From contig CAZJYC010000002.1 of NCBI GenBank assembly GCA_964550165.1, forward strand, positions 1 through 64,000: a DNA stretch of 64,000 bases, written 5' to 3'. This DNA is from CAZJYC01 sp964550165. GTDB taxonomy: Bacteria > Acidobacteriota > Aminicenantia > Aminicenantales > Aminicenantaceae. The notes beneath the pieces are model-generated. The model saw nothing but the letters and a program-made list of their open reading frames with translations. It searched no databases and had not been told where the DNA came from. The position numbers were made by a program, and so were the translations under genes. Below are positions 15,570-24,107 of the stretch, in pieces. Within the stretch, counting starts at the first letter, position 1. The number at the start of each line of letters is the position of its first letter.

Positions 15570-16940
15570 CTAGCGATTTTGACTCCTCTTTCGGGGATTT
15601 GTAATAACATCTCCTTTCTGGGCCTTGATTTTGTGATTTAGCCTTTCCAGCCTGTGGGCAAAATCTCTCTCGTAATAAGAAGAAAAACCCATGGAGAGGA
15701 CTAGCCCTTCCTCTGTAATCTTCTTTGCCTCTTCATACTTTTTAGCCTTGTGCTCAAGGTACATGGCCAACTCCCGGAAAGAAAAAAGCTGGCTCAGGGA
15801 GATCGTGTTCGAAGAGGTCATCTCCTTCCAGAGGGAAACAGCCCTCTCCCAATCCTCGCCTTTCTTGAAATAAGCGGAAAGCTTCCTGCGTGCCAGGAGC
15901 GAGACTTCGCCGGATAATTTTCCCTTAAGGGCGCGCTCGAAATAGCGGACAGATCTCTCGACCTCGCCCGCTCTCTCCATGATCTTCCCTGCTCCGTAAA
16001 AGTCCATGGCATCGGCGAGCTCCTCCTCCGCGGCCTCGGAAAAAATGAGAGAGCCGAGGACGACCACGCCCAAGAGGGAAAGGATATCTTCCTGGTTATG
16101 ATAAAGGACGGGCTCGATCCACTCGAAACTTCCTGTCCGCAGATACTGGAAATAGCGCAAGGGAACCTCGGCTGAAGGGATATCCTCGCAACGGTCTGCC
16201 TGGACGACCTCGCGGGCAAGATGGTAGAGCCGGCAGCTTTCATGCTTGTGGCGCCAGAGGGAGCGGGCCGAGTAGAGGAAATCGAGATGGGGAAGCTCGC
16301 TGAGGGCAAAGGGCTGGCGGTGGATGATAAAGCGGGTCTCGAGCAGGGGCATGTCAAAGCCTTTTCCGTTGAAGGTGATGACGGAGCGAAAGTTCATCTC
16401 AGAAAAGAACTGGGCAAGCTCCTGGATCATTCGTGGCTCTTCAGCCAGCTCGCCGAGGAAAAACTGGGCGACATAGAACTTTTCGTCGCGGTAAAAGCCG
16501 AGGCCGACAAGAAAAGGTATGACTCCTGTTCCGCCTGAGAGGCCTGTTGTCTCGAGGTCGATGAAAACTGCAGTTGAGAGGTCGAGGTTTTCGAAGGCGG
16601 TGTCCCGGCTCAGGCAAGCGAGGATCTCTCCTTTAACGGCGAGGCCTGAGGAGATGGTTATTTTTCCGTAGCGGGTGTCGAGCGGGTGGGGGTTTTCGAA
16701 GAAAAGAAGGGGCTCTTTTTTCTCGGGCTCGAAGGCCGGAGCGGCTTTGGGTTTAGGCGGTTTTTTTTCGCGGGTGAGGCTGATGAGGCGCTCGAGCTTC
16801 TCTTTGACGGAGATCTCCTCGGATTTATCGATCTCTTCCCAGGTGTCTTGAACACGCTTCGACTTAGATATTGAAACGGAGCGGCCGCGCGTTTCCCGCT
16901 CTTTCTTGAGCTGTTTCAGTTTGTCTTTAATTTCGGTCAT
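15570..16940 (-). CDS. YprB-like RNase H-fold exonuclease with TPR-like tail (456 aa)
   Basis: Residues about 120-300 form a DEDD-type RNase H-like exonuclease domain. VFIDLETTGLSGGTG supplies the first two acidic residues, FNGKGFDMPLLETRF the third (the N/D-G-K-x-FD motif), and a later YHNQEDILSL the fourth. This is the YprB/DUF1998-independent ribonuclease-H-like family known as RNase_H_2. The first 100 residues are charged and low in complexity. The last about 130 residues are helical with TPR-like periodicity (EDWERAVSLWKEM, KKYEEAKKITEEGL). Probable cytoplasmic nucleic-acid trimming enzyme; no physiological substrate is established for the family. The start has a weak ribosome-binding site. 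Confidence 0.8.
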   Translation of the reverse strand: MTEIKDKLKQLKKERETRGRSVSISKSKRVQDTWEEIDKSEEISVKEKLERLISLTREKKPPKPKAAPAFEPEKKEPLLFFENPHPLDTRYGKITISSGLAVKGEILACLSRDTAFENLDLSTAVFIDLETTGLSGGTGVIPFLVGLGFYRDEKFYVAQFFLGELAEEPRMIQELAQFFSEMNFRSVITFNGKGFDMPLLETRFIIHRQPFALSELPHLDFLYSARSLWRHKHESCRLYHLAREVVQADRCEDIPSAEVPLRYFQYLRTGSFEWIEPVLYHNQEDILSLLGVVVLGSLIFSEAAEEELADAMDFYGAGKIMERAGEVERSVRYFERALKGKLSGEVSLLARRKLSAYFKKGEDWERAVSLWKEMTSSNTISLSQLFSFRELAMYLEHKAKKYEEAKKITEEGLVLSMGFSSYYERDFAHRLERLNHKIKAQKGDVITNPRKRSQNR

Positions 16941-17137
16941 TTTAAAGAATAGGGCACATTATTTATTGATATAATTTATCTAAAAATACGAACATTCTCT
17001 TTTCTGATACTTAAAACATTTTAAACTCAATAGTTGTTTCCAAAAAAGCGATAAATTGATTTTTCATAAAAGCGTCTACGTCCTCTTTTCTCCTCTATGT
17101 TGATTTTAAAAGTCCTGGTTTCTATATCTGCTCTGAC

Positions 17138-17557
17138 TCATTCCCCAATAAACTGAAGCATGATCGTGCGGGAGCGGGAGCGGTTGTCGAAATCTATAAA
17201 GACAATCTGCTGCCAGGTTCCGAGGCTCAGCCTGCCGCCGGCAAAGGGAACGGTCAGAGAAGGGCCAAGGAGCGAAGCCCGGACATGGGAAAAGCCGTTT
17301 CCGTCTCCCCAGCGGGCATCATGGTGGTAGGTCTTATCGCTCGGGATTATTTTCTCCATGAGCTCGGAGAAGTCCTTGACCAGGCCGGATTCGTACTCGA
17401 TTGTGGTCAGGCCGCCGGTCGAGCCGGGGACGAACAAATTGACGATGCCGTCATTTAGCCCGCTCGAAGAGAGCTTTTTCGAGACCTCAGCGGTGAGGTC
17501 TTTCATGTCGCTAAACCCACGTGTCGACAAACTCAGGGAATCGCTAATCACTTTCAT
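17138..17557 (-). CDS. YjbQ/UPF0047 family protein (139 aa)
   Basis: Matches the YjbQ family over its full length. It has VNLFVPGSTGGLTTIEYESG near the centre, then YHHDARWGDGNGFSHVRASL with the conserved His and Asp residues, and LSLGTWQQIVFIDFDNR near the end. E. coli YjbQ shows thiamine-phosphate synthase side activity and the family is sometimes annotated as secondary thiamine-phosphate synthase; the true role is uncertain. AAGGAG precedes the ATG. It appears to be a single-gene unit. Confidence 0.9.
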   Translation of the reverse strand: MKVISDSLSLSTRGFSDMKDLTAEVSKKLSSSGLNDGIVNLFVPGSTGGLTTIEYESGLVKDFSELMEKIIPSDKTYHHDARWGDGNGFSHVRASLLGPSLTVPFAGGRLSLGTWQQIVFIDFDNRSRSRTIMLQFIGE

Positions 17558-17645
17558 CGCAAAACTCCTTAATAATCATAAGCCAAAAAATGCGAACGGG
17601 CAACTTTTTTGAAAAATTGGACTGTCCTTTATCGCCCACACTTTT

Positions 17646-17677
17646 TTGACAAAAATGGTTGATTTATTGACCATTTT
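17646..17677 (+). promoter_or_regulatory. Promoter-operator with inverted repeat before DUF4143 gene
   Basis: A TTGACA hexamer (17646-17651) is followed by the perfect inverted repeat AAAATGGT (17652-17659) / ACCATTTT (17670-17677). The gene starts within 20 bp. A dyad placed so close to the -35 region and start suggests autoregulation. Confidence 0.45.
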
Positions 17678-17685
17678 CGCCTAAA

Positions 17686-18897
17686 ATGGCCAGTATGATA
17701 GACAGAATTCTTGAGAATCATTTAAAAGAATCGCTAAATAGCGATAAATCGTTCTTTCTGCTCGGTCCAAGGCAAACAGGAAAGACGACTCTGGTCACAA
17801 AAATTTTTAAAGAAATTCCGCATCTGGAATATAACCTCATGGATCCTTTACAAAGGATCAAGTTTGAAAGAAATCCCTCTCTGGTAAAAGAAGAAATCCT
17901 GGCAGCAAAAGAAAGACATATTTTTATCGACGAGGTTCAAAAAATCCCTGAACTTCTTGATATTGTTCAGATTCTTATCGATAAAGAGAAAAAAGTATTC
18001 GCCATTACAGGATCATCAGCAAGAAAATTAAAAAGAGCAGGAATCAATCTTCTTCCCGGCAGAGTCATAAGCTTCAGAATGGACCCCTTGTTTATGGATG
18101 AGTATAAAAACTTAATCAAACCTCATACGACTGAAACGCTGAAAGATATCCTTAAGTACGGCGAGCTTCCCGAAGTCTTTACACTTGTTCACGAAGGCAA
18201 AAAAAAGATGGCTGAGGAGCTTATTTACTCCTATGTCACGACTTACCTTGAAGAAGAGGTGAGAGCCGAGTCGATCCTCAGAAAAATTGGCGCTTTCGCA
18301 AAGTTTCTCAAAATTTCTGCTGAGGAATCAGGAAAGATTGTCAGCTTGAGGTCTCTCTCTCAAGATATAGGCGTCCGTCATACAACTGTCTCCGAATATT
18401 ACAGGATTCTTGAAGATTGTCTCATTATCGAAAGAATTGAGTCGCTTGTTCCGGCAGGTGAAAGAAGAAAAGTCCAGAAATCTCCAAAGATTATTTTTTT
18501 TGATACCGGAGTTGCCAACTCAGCGGCAGAGGTTCTCGGCTCTTCAGATTTTATGTCTGAGCACTGGGGAAGACTCTTCGAACAATGGGTTGGACTTACT
18601 GTCTTAAGGTTCATGAAAGCAAATAGAATGAGAGGAAAGCTTTATTACTGGAGAGATTACAGCGGCAGAGAGGTCGATTGGATAATAGACTATCAGGATA
18701 AATGGATTCCCCTCGAAGTTAAATGGGGCGAGAACATAATAAAGTCCCGGCTGAGGCACTTAGAATATTTCATTCAAAGTCACTCGCGGAAAGTCAAAAA
18801 AGGCTATATAATTTTTACTGGCGATAAAAGCAGAAGAATCAGTGAAAGCATTTCAGCTCATCCCTTTCATGAATTTCTCGGTATAATTTTTCAATAA
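17686..18897 (+). CDS. DUF4143-family AAA ATPase (403 aa)
   Basis: N-terminal P-loop ATPase with Walker A LLGPRQTGKTTL near residue 28 and Walker B IFIDEVQKIPEL near 83, then a sensor ITGSSARKLKR. The C-terminal half is the DUF4143 module: DYSGREVDWII with a restriction-nuclease-like IPLEVKW strand. A winged-helix-like SLSQDIGVRHTTVSEYYRIL lies between. The catalytic-looking D-V-D...E-V-K set resembles PD-(D/E)xK nucleases. Such proteins are abundant, mobile and often solitary; proposed roles include toxin-antitoxin-like selfishness or DNA processing. A second member (52323-53504) lies in this window. The ATG at 17695 is an alternative start. Confidence 0.85.
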   Translation: MASMIDRILENHLKESLNSDKSFFLLGPRQTGKTTLVTKIFKEIPHLEYNLMDPLQRIKFERNPSLVKEEILAAKERHIFIDEVQKIPELLDIVQILIDKEKKVFAITGSSARKLKRAGINLLPGRVISFRMDPLFMDEYKNLIKPHTTETLKDILKYGELPEVFTLVHEGKKKMAEELIYSYVTTYLEEEVRAESILRKIGAFAKFLKISAEESGKIVSLRSLSQDIGVRHTTVSEYYRILEDCLIIERIESLVPAGERRKVQKSPKIIFFDTGVANSAAEVLGSSDFMSEHWGRLFEQWVGLTVLRFMKANRMRGKLYYWRDYSGREVDWIIDYQDKWIPLEVKWGENIIKSRLRHLEYFIQSHSRKVKKGYIIFTGDKSRRISESISAHPFHEFLGIIFQ

Positions 18898-19072
18898 AAA
18901 AGTTGATTTTACTGTTTTTATAAATTGACATGGGGACTTCTGTATTATATCCTCTCATACGCTGGGTAGCTGAGATAATGAAAAGAGAAGCAGGGGAAAA
19001 GAGCGTCCAACAGACAGAAATAACCTGAACCTCTCCCCTGAAAAAGTTTGATAAAAAAAATAAAAGGAGGGA

Positions 19073-19804
19073 ATGATGACAACAAATGTGAAAAACATAG
19101 TCATCAATGCTGTAGTCATCGCTGCCATCGCAATTCTCATTTTCTTTCTTGTCCAGTCTATTGTTGCCCACAGATGGAGCGCCAAATACGAAGCGGCAAA
19201 CAAGAAATTCGAAGAGCTACAGAAGGACTATGACAATTTCAAGACAACAGCGGAAAAAGAAAAAGCGCAGTTGAGAGTAGATCGAGATAAATACAAACAA
19301 GCGAGAGAAGAATTGGATGCCAATATTGCTAAGCTGCAGAATGAAAAAAATTACCTGGCGAGAAAGCTTGAACAGGAAAAGAAAAAGACAGCGACTTTAA
19401 CCCCTGACGAACTGGCGAAAGAGCTCAACAAAAGAGTTCCGACTGAATACAGCCTTTTACAGACAGGAAATTTTCATCTCACCCGTGACGGCGGCGTAAA
19501 GACCTTAAATTTATTCCTGGATGGAGAAAGCTGTCTGGAAAAGTACAATAAGCAGCTGGAAATCAGCCAGGACAACGAGAAAAAGATCGGCTCCCTTGAA
19601 GAAAGCCTGGCCAGCGCCGAAAAAGAGATCGGTATCACCGAAGAAGAATTGAAAAAATGCGACGACTCCTTGAAAGCCTGCGTCGACGCGAAGACCGCTC
19701 TGGAAAAATCCATCAGGTCAAAAAAATGGAAGTCGCGTTTTCAGGGCGCTCTGGGAGGCTCTGCGTTGACGGTTGCGCTCCTCAAGATTTTCGGCGCTAT
19801 TTAA
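19073..19804 (+). CDS. Membrane-anchored coiled-coil protein (243 aa)
   Basis: One N-terminal transmembrane helix (VIAAIAILIFFLVQSIVA) is followed by about 80 residues of heptad-rich coiled coil (EAANKKFEELQKDYDNFK onward). A short globular segment follows (VPTEYSLLQTGNFHLTRDGG, with a cysteine at GESCLEKY), then a second coiled coil. A hydrophobic tail GGSALTVALLKIFGAI closes it. The layout resembles inner-membrane spanins and other phage-type envelope proteins, but no holin or outer-membrane spanin is next to it. AAGGAGGGA lies directly before the ATGATG, and either ATG can be used. Function unknown. Confidence 0.7.
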   Translation: MMTTNVKNIVINAVVIAAIAILIFFLVQSIVAHRWSAKYEAANKKFEELQKDYDNFKTTAEKEKAQLRVDRDKYKQAREELDANIAKLQNEKNYLARKLEQEKKKTATLTPDELAKELNKRVPTEYSLLQTGNFHLTRDGGVKTLNLFLDGESCLEKYNKQLEISQDNEKKIGSLEESLASAEKEIGITEEELKKCDDSLKACVDAKTALEKSIRSKKWKSRFQGALGGSALTVALLKIFGAI

Positions 19805-19844
19805 AGGGAAAGACATTTACTATCAGGGAATATTTTTTTATAAA

Positions 19845-20010
19845 ACTAATACAAACGTATCGGGTGATTTTACACTGCGAACGACAGAAAAGAATGCGGC
19901 AATCAGCATGTCATTGCGGGCGACCGGAGGGAGCGTGACAATCTCTTTAAATTTATGAGATTGCTTCGCTACGCTCGCAATGACATTTTATTTGATGTGT
20001 TCGTATTAGC
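19845..20010. repeat. Dispersed palindromic element with terminal inverted repeats
   Basis: ACTAATACAAAC (19845-19856) and GTTCGTATTAGC (19999-20010) are inverted ends with two mismatches. The interior holds GTCATTGCGGGCGACCGG...GACAATCTC and the opposed GAGATTGCTTCGCTACGCTCGCAATGAC, which pair into a long hairpin. It lies in a 540-bp gap where I see no gene; the remaining gap sequence to 20344 is AT-rich and featureless. Confidence 0.65.
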
Positions 20011-20344
20011 TAATAATGAATAATGGGACACGCTATTTATTTAGAAGAGCTTATCGTATCTCTCGTCTTCTCATCATAACAGTTCAATTTTTGCTTAAAA
20101 TTCATAAATAAGATATTATGTCTCTTTAATCATCATCAACGTTTCAATTTATTAGCCGCTTTTGCGACTAATCCCTTTTGGAAAGAAAGAACATTTCTAT
20201 AGAAGAGCAGAAGAAAAAAGCGATTTATATGCATCAGATATGGCTATTCTTTCGTTTGTGGATTATAATTCGTTTTTCCTGCCTTTGATAATTGCCATTA
20301 TTTTTCGCGAGTTGCCATAAAAAATTTATCAGAAGGAGGAGCTT

Positions 20345-21349
20345 ATGAAAGTCGACATTTCAGCAACAAAGGACATTCTCAGGGAAACCCGCCTCGATCT
20401 TCTTAAGAGACGAAACGTCGTCGCCACAGGAGTCGGCTACAAAATTTCCCAGGGAAAGAAAACTGCAGACCTCTCGATCATCTGCTCGGTGACAAAGAAG
20501 ATGGCTGTTAAAGAGCTCTCCAAGAAGCATATGGTTCCTAAGACGATAGACAACATTCCCACAGACGTAATCGAGACAGGCGTCATTCGCGCCTTCCCAG
20601 CCAGGACAGACAGATGGCGTCCTGCACCGGGAGGAGTCAGCATCGGGCACCGGGATATCACGGCCGGCACTCTGGGCTGTCTGGTGAGGAAGCAGGGCCA
20701 GATCTACATCCTCTCCAACAATCATGTCCTGGCGAACAGCAACGACGCTTCGATCGGCGACCCGATTCTGCAGCCCGGCCCTTATGACGGCGGAAAGTGG
20801 CCCCAAGACCGCATCGCTGACCTCTCTGAATTCGTCACGATTGTCTTTCAGGAATCCCAGCCGCCGGGCGGCTGTGGTATTGCCCGTCTTGTCGCCGGCT
20901 TGCTCAACCTCGGTGCCAAAATTGTGGGTAGCAGGTCACGGCTCCGCTCCATCACCCTTCAGGCCGAGGACAACCTTGTCGACGCAGCCATTGCCCGTCC
21001 TGTGAATGACAGCGATGTCAGCCCGGAAATCCTTGAAATCGGAACCATCCAGGGGATTGCCGAGGGCACCCTGGGTATGGCCGTCAAGAAGAGCGGACGA
21101 ACCACTGGCCTGACAACAGGCGAAATCATTCAGGTCGATCTGACTGTCGATGTCCAGTACGGCACAGGCAAAATTGCCCGCTTCACCGACCAGCTTATGG
21201 GTGGTGCGATGAGCCAGGGAGGGGACAGCGGCTCGGCTGTTCTGGATAATAACAGAAACCTCGTCGGACTTCTTTTTGCCGGCAGCGATACAACGACCAT
21301 CTTCAACCGGATCCAGAATGTGTTCTCTAGCCTGAACCTCAGCTTGTAA
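20345..21349 (+). CDS. Trypsin-like serine protease with N-terminal propeptide-like domain (334 aa)
   Basis: An S1-fold protease. Catalytic triad: His in YILSNNHVLANSN, Asp in NLVDAAIARP, Ser in GGDSGSAVLD. The oxyanion region and a C-terminal LVGLLFAGS strand are intact. The first about 90 residues are a separate domain. It opens with ILRETRLDLLKRRNVVATGVG, continues with a charged strand pair, then IDNIPTDVIETG. A stand-alone version of this domain is encoded 300 bp downstream (21658-21873). No signal peptide is evident, so it may be cytoplasmic. Trypsin-like proteases occur as effectors in conflict systems alongside caspases. AGGAGGAG precedes the start. Confidence 0.88.
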   Translation: MKVDISATKDILRETRLDLLKRRNVVATGVGYKISQGKKTADLSIICSVTKKMAVKELSKKHMVPKTIDNIPTDVIETGVIRAFPARTDRWRPAPGGVSIGHRDITAGTLGCLVRKQGQIYILSNNHVLANSNDASIGDPILQPGPYDGGKWPQDRIADLSEFVTIVFQESQPPGGCGIARLVAGLLNLGAKIVGSRSRLRSITLQAEDNLVDAAIARPVNDSDVSPEILEIGTIQGIAEGTLGMAVKKSGRTTGLTTGEIIQVDLTVDVQYGTGKIARFTDQLMGGAMSQGGDSGSAVLDNNRNLVGLLFAGSDTTTIFNRIQNVFSSLNLSL

Positions 21350-21657
21350 ACTGCTGTGTTTGGATCCCGATAGTGTTGGCAGAGATTGTCATGGCGAGCG
21401 AGGCATAGCCCCTCAACAGGTTATAAAAAGATTGGGACTCATGCATTCGAGCGCACGGAACGACCTGGAAAAAGCGGCTTTCTCGCTTCGATCATTCTTG
21501 AGGTTTAGGTGAAACCCCTGTTAGGTCGCTTAAGGGTCCAACCAAGGAAGCATCTTTTTCCCCCTGATGAGCAAAGAGATTCGATCGAGAGGGAAATGGA
21601 GGACTTGCTTTTTTGAGCCTGTTGGGGCCAAAATATAGGACATGGGGAGATTGCGCC

Positions 21658-21873
21658 TTGTCTTCAATTCGTGAAGTAAAAAAGAAAAATGAAAAGCGGC
21701 TATTGGCCATGGAGGGAGTCGTTTCTGTCGGGATTGGCCAGGACCAAGAAGGAAAACCGGCGATCGTTGTTGGCCTGGATAGGCCGCAGGCGCAAACTGT
21801 CGTCAAGCTGCCCAAAGAGCTGGAAGGATATCCGGTCCGGGTCGAAATCATAGGACCTGTAAAGGCGCTTTAA
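21658..21873 (+). CDS. Stand-alone copy of the protease N-terminal domain (71 aa)
   Basis: A small frame starting at TTG 21658, about 8 bp after GGGGAG; a longer frame opens at TTG 21613. It reads IREVKKKNEKRLLAMEGVVS, VGIGQDQEGKPAIVVGLDRP and, near the end, LPKELEGYPVRVEIIGPV. The pattern (helix ending in L-x-x-x-x-V-V-x-x-G-x-G, charged strand, then LP-x-x-(I/L)-x-G-x-P-V-x-V-x-x-x-G) is the same as residues about 10-90 of the protease upstream. It may regulate the protease as a detached pro-domain or inhibitor, or may be a remnant of a second protease gene. Patatin follows 120 bp downstream. Confidence 0.55.
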   Translation: MSSIREVKKKNEKRLLAMEGVVSVGIGQDQEGKPAIVVGLDRPQAQTVVKLPKELEGYPVRVEIIGPVKAL

Positions 21874-21996
21874 AAAATTGGAGTCGCCTCACGCATCTCA
21901 TATATCAAAAAATTTTTGATCCCTAACAATCTCTGAGTATTCGAAATCGATTATTCAAAATATATAGCTGAAAATGAAAAATAAGGAGGCTTGACC

Positions 21997-23133
21997 ATGT
22001 CAAATGCGAGACAAGAAGCAAAAGCCTTACTTCTTTCGGGCGGCGGGGTAAAAGGGACTTTCCAGTATGGCGCAGTCGACCATATATACAATCATATCCT
22101 CGATAAAGGAGAGAGGTTTAAGATTGTCTGCGGCATATCTGCGGGCGCGATGAACGCCTCTGTCATCGCCCAGGATAAATTTCAACTTGGAAAAGACCTC
22201 TGGTTCGACCAGATTGAGAAAGGGGTGCCGGCGTTCAAGTTTAAATATTCCCTTTGCACCTTGATTCTTTACGGCATTCTGCCCGGAATTTGTCTGCTGT
22301 GCAAGCTGAAAAAAACGGACTCCCTGTTTACAAACAAAGAGTTAAGAAAAATATTGACCGAAACGAGCAAGGATTTGCTTCGTATTCTGGAAGAGACGGA
22401 TACCTATCTGAGAATTGGCATTGTTGAATACCAGACCGGAAAATATCTTGGAGTCGACCCGACACGGCCTGAGTACCGGGACCGCGTGGTAGACGTCATC
22501 ATGGCCAGCACGACAATCCCCTGCATCTTCCCGCCGGTCGAAATGAGGAAATACGAGTATTTTGACGGAGGTGTGGTCAACGTCACGCCTTTTGCCGAAA
22601 TCTTCGATATAACGCGAACGCCGGAATTCAAGGAAAAATACAATCTGTCGATGATTTACAGCATCATGTGCTCGCCCCTTTCCACCCAGGAAACCCATCA
22701 GGAATACACGGACATTCTTGGCATTGCCCAGCGCACTCTGGATATTTTAACCAAAGAGATTTACGTGAACGATAGAGAGATTTTCGACAGGACGAATGCC
22801 TATGTCTGGTTCAAGCAGAAGATAGAAGAAGTCTTTCCGGATAAGGAGAAATTGGAGCAAATCTATGACCAGATTCTCAAGGAAACAGGAATCGACGTCA
22901 GGAAATATGTTACGGCCGAATGCAAAATTATTTCACCTGACCCGTCAAAGTGGAAGAACTACATGGAGTCAGACCTGTGGCCGAAGAATCTGCCAAAGCC
23001 CAAAAATGGCGATTCGGAGAAGCTTTTCTGGGAATACTGGCCGTCAGACCTTTCCAAGGACAAGAAAAAATTGATCGCATGCTATTACTTCGGCACATAC
23101 ATGGCCCGCGACCTTCTTGGCTCTAAAAGATAA
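21997..23133 (+). CDS. Patatin-like phospholipase (378 aa)
   Basis: Serine acyl hydrolase of the patatin family. Counted from the ATG at 21997, which follows AAGGAGG, the motifs are SGGGVKGTFQYGA (14-26), GISAG with nucleophile Ser48, and FDGGVVNVTPF with the catalytic Asp. A hydrophobic segment LCTLILYGILPGICLLC (about 88-104) may dip into the membrane. The sequence differs from the patatin at 3084-4076, so the two are not a recent duplication. It follows the trypsin-like protease and its small partner on the same strand. A lipolytic effector role is possible but unproven. Confidence 0.88.
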   Translation: MSNARQEAKALLLSGGGVKGTFQYGAVDHIYNHILDKGERFKIVCGISAGAMNASVIAQDKFQLGKDLWFDQIEKGVPAFKFKYSLCTLILYGILPGICLLCKLKKTDSLFTNKELRKILTETSKDLLRILEETDTYLRIGIVEYQTGKYLGVDPTRPEYRDRVVDVIMASTTIPCIFPPVEMRKYEYFDGGVVNVTPFAEIFDITRTPEFKEKYNLSMIYSIMCSPLSTQETHQEYTDILGIAQRTLDILTKEIYVNDREIFDRTNAYVWFKQKIEEVFPDKEKLEQIYDQILKETGIDVRKYVTAECKIISPDPSKWKNYMESDLWPKNLPKPKNGDSEKLFWEYWPSDLSKDKKKLIACYYFGTYMARDLLGSKR

Positions 23134-23186
23134 AAAACAGAATACATTACGATATTATATCGGCGCAATTATTCTTGTTATATTGT

Positions 23187-23311
23187 CACAACGAGCGGCC
23201 GAACGAAGCAAAGCAATCCAACAAAGTCATTGCGAGGCGCGGAGCGCCGTGGCAATCTCTTCAGATGTATGGGATTGCTTCGTTGCGCTCGCAAAGACAC
23301 GATTGTGCTGA
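23187..23311. repeat. Dispersed palindromic repeat
   Basis: GTCATTGCGAGGCGCGGAGCGCCGTGGCAATCTC, then a short spacer, then GGGATTGCTTCGTTGCGCTCGCAAAGACACG. The two halves are inverted versions of each other and match the element at 19845-20010 and the half copies at 14914 and 15409. It lies between the patatin and the sigma-factor gene. Quoted pieces are split here only for length: arms run about 23227-23262 and 23270-23302. Confidence 0.6.
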
Positions 23312-23522
23312 CTGATAGCTCCACGTCGGTTACCGCCACGCATCGCTCGCAGCTTCAGCTTCTCCTGCGATCACAATATGTCCAGTCCCCTTTTCTTCTT
23401 TTTTGCTGCGTGCCCATATTTTCCTCTAAATTTTTTCCCTTTTGTTGTCAACTAAAGGGCCCTGCCCTGCGTTTTGCTTTATGAAGAGAAAAAATGCTCA
23501 GGATTTGTGATATAAATAGCGC

Positions 23523-24107
23523 ATGGACGAGTTAATTTTAGTCAGATTGGCCCAGGAAGGAGATAAGGAGGCTTTGAGAGTCTTGTTTGAAGAAAATAAA
23601 CACAAAATCTTCGCCCTGGCTTACCAGTACACGAAAAACGCCGAGGACGCCGAGGACATCCTCCAGGAAACCTTCATCAAAGCCTACCGCTTCCTGGACA
23701 AATTCGACTTTAAAAACGGAGCAAACTTCTCGCCCTGGCTTTACCGCATCGGCATCAACTGCAGCATCGATTATCTGAGGCGAAACAGAAAAGGCAAAGA
23801 CAAGAATATGGATATCGAGAATCTGGAGAATATCTCCGGCGACGATCGGAGCTTCAATCCAGAAGACGCCAGGCATAAGGAAGAAATCCGGGAGAAAATC
23901 AACCAGGTTTTGAGTAAATTATCAGGCCAGCAACGAATGGTGTTCATCCTCAGGCATTACCAGGACCTGAGCACCAAGGAAATCGCCGATTACATGAAAA
24001 CCACAGAAGGGAGCGTGAAAAAGCAGCTTTTTCGAGCGATCTCCATAGTCAAGGAACACCTTAAAGGCCTGATCATGGAGAAAGGCTATGAGATGCAAAA
24101 AGTATGA
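23523..24107 (+). CDS. ECF RNA polymerase sigma factor (194 aa)
   Basis: Sigma-70 family, extracytoplasmic-function group. Region 2 (about residues 20-90) includes ALAYQYTKNAEDAEDILQET and FSPWLYRIGINCSIDYLRR, the usual DDIxQE- and W-x-x-x-I-x-x-N-type motifs. Region 4 (about 125-180) includes LSGQQRMVFILRHYQDLSTK, IADYMKTTEGSVKKQLFRA, a helix-turn-helix for -35 recognition. It overlaps the anti-sigma gene by 20 bp, so the two are translationally coupled. The HEAT-repeat exported proteins downstream are likely members of the same operon and perhaps of its regulon. Confidence 0.93.
   Translation: MDELILVRLAQEGDKEALRVLFEENKHKIFALAYQYTKNAEDAEDILQETFIKAYRFLDKFDFKNGANFSPWLYRIGINCSIDYLRRNRKGKDKNMDIENLENISGDDRSFNPEDARHKEEIREKINQVLSKLSGQQRMVFILRHYQDLSTKEIADYMKTTEGSVKKQLFRAISIVKEHLKGLIMEKGYEMQKV

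Noticed and set aside
23187..23311. Palindromic repeats as a CRISPR array
   Set aside because: The copies are single, kilobases apart, with no regular spacers and no cas genes.
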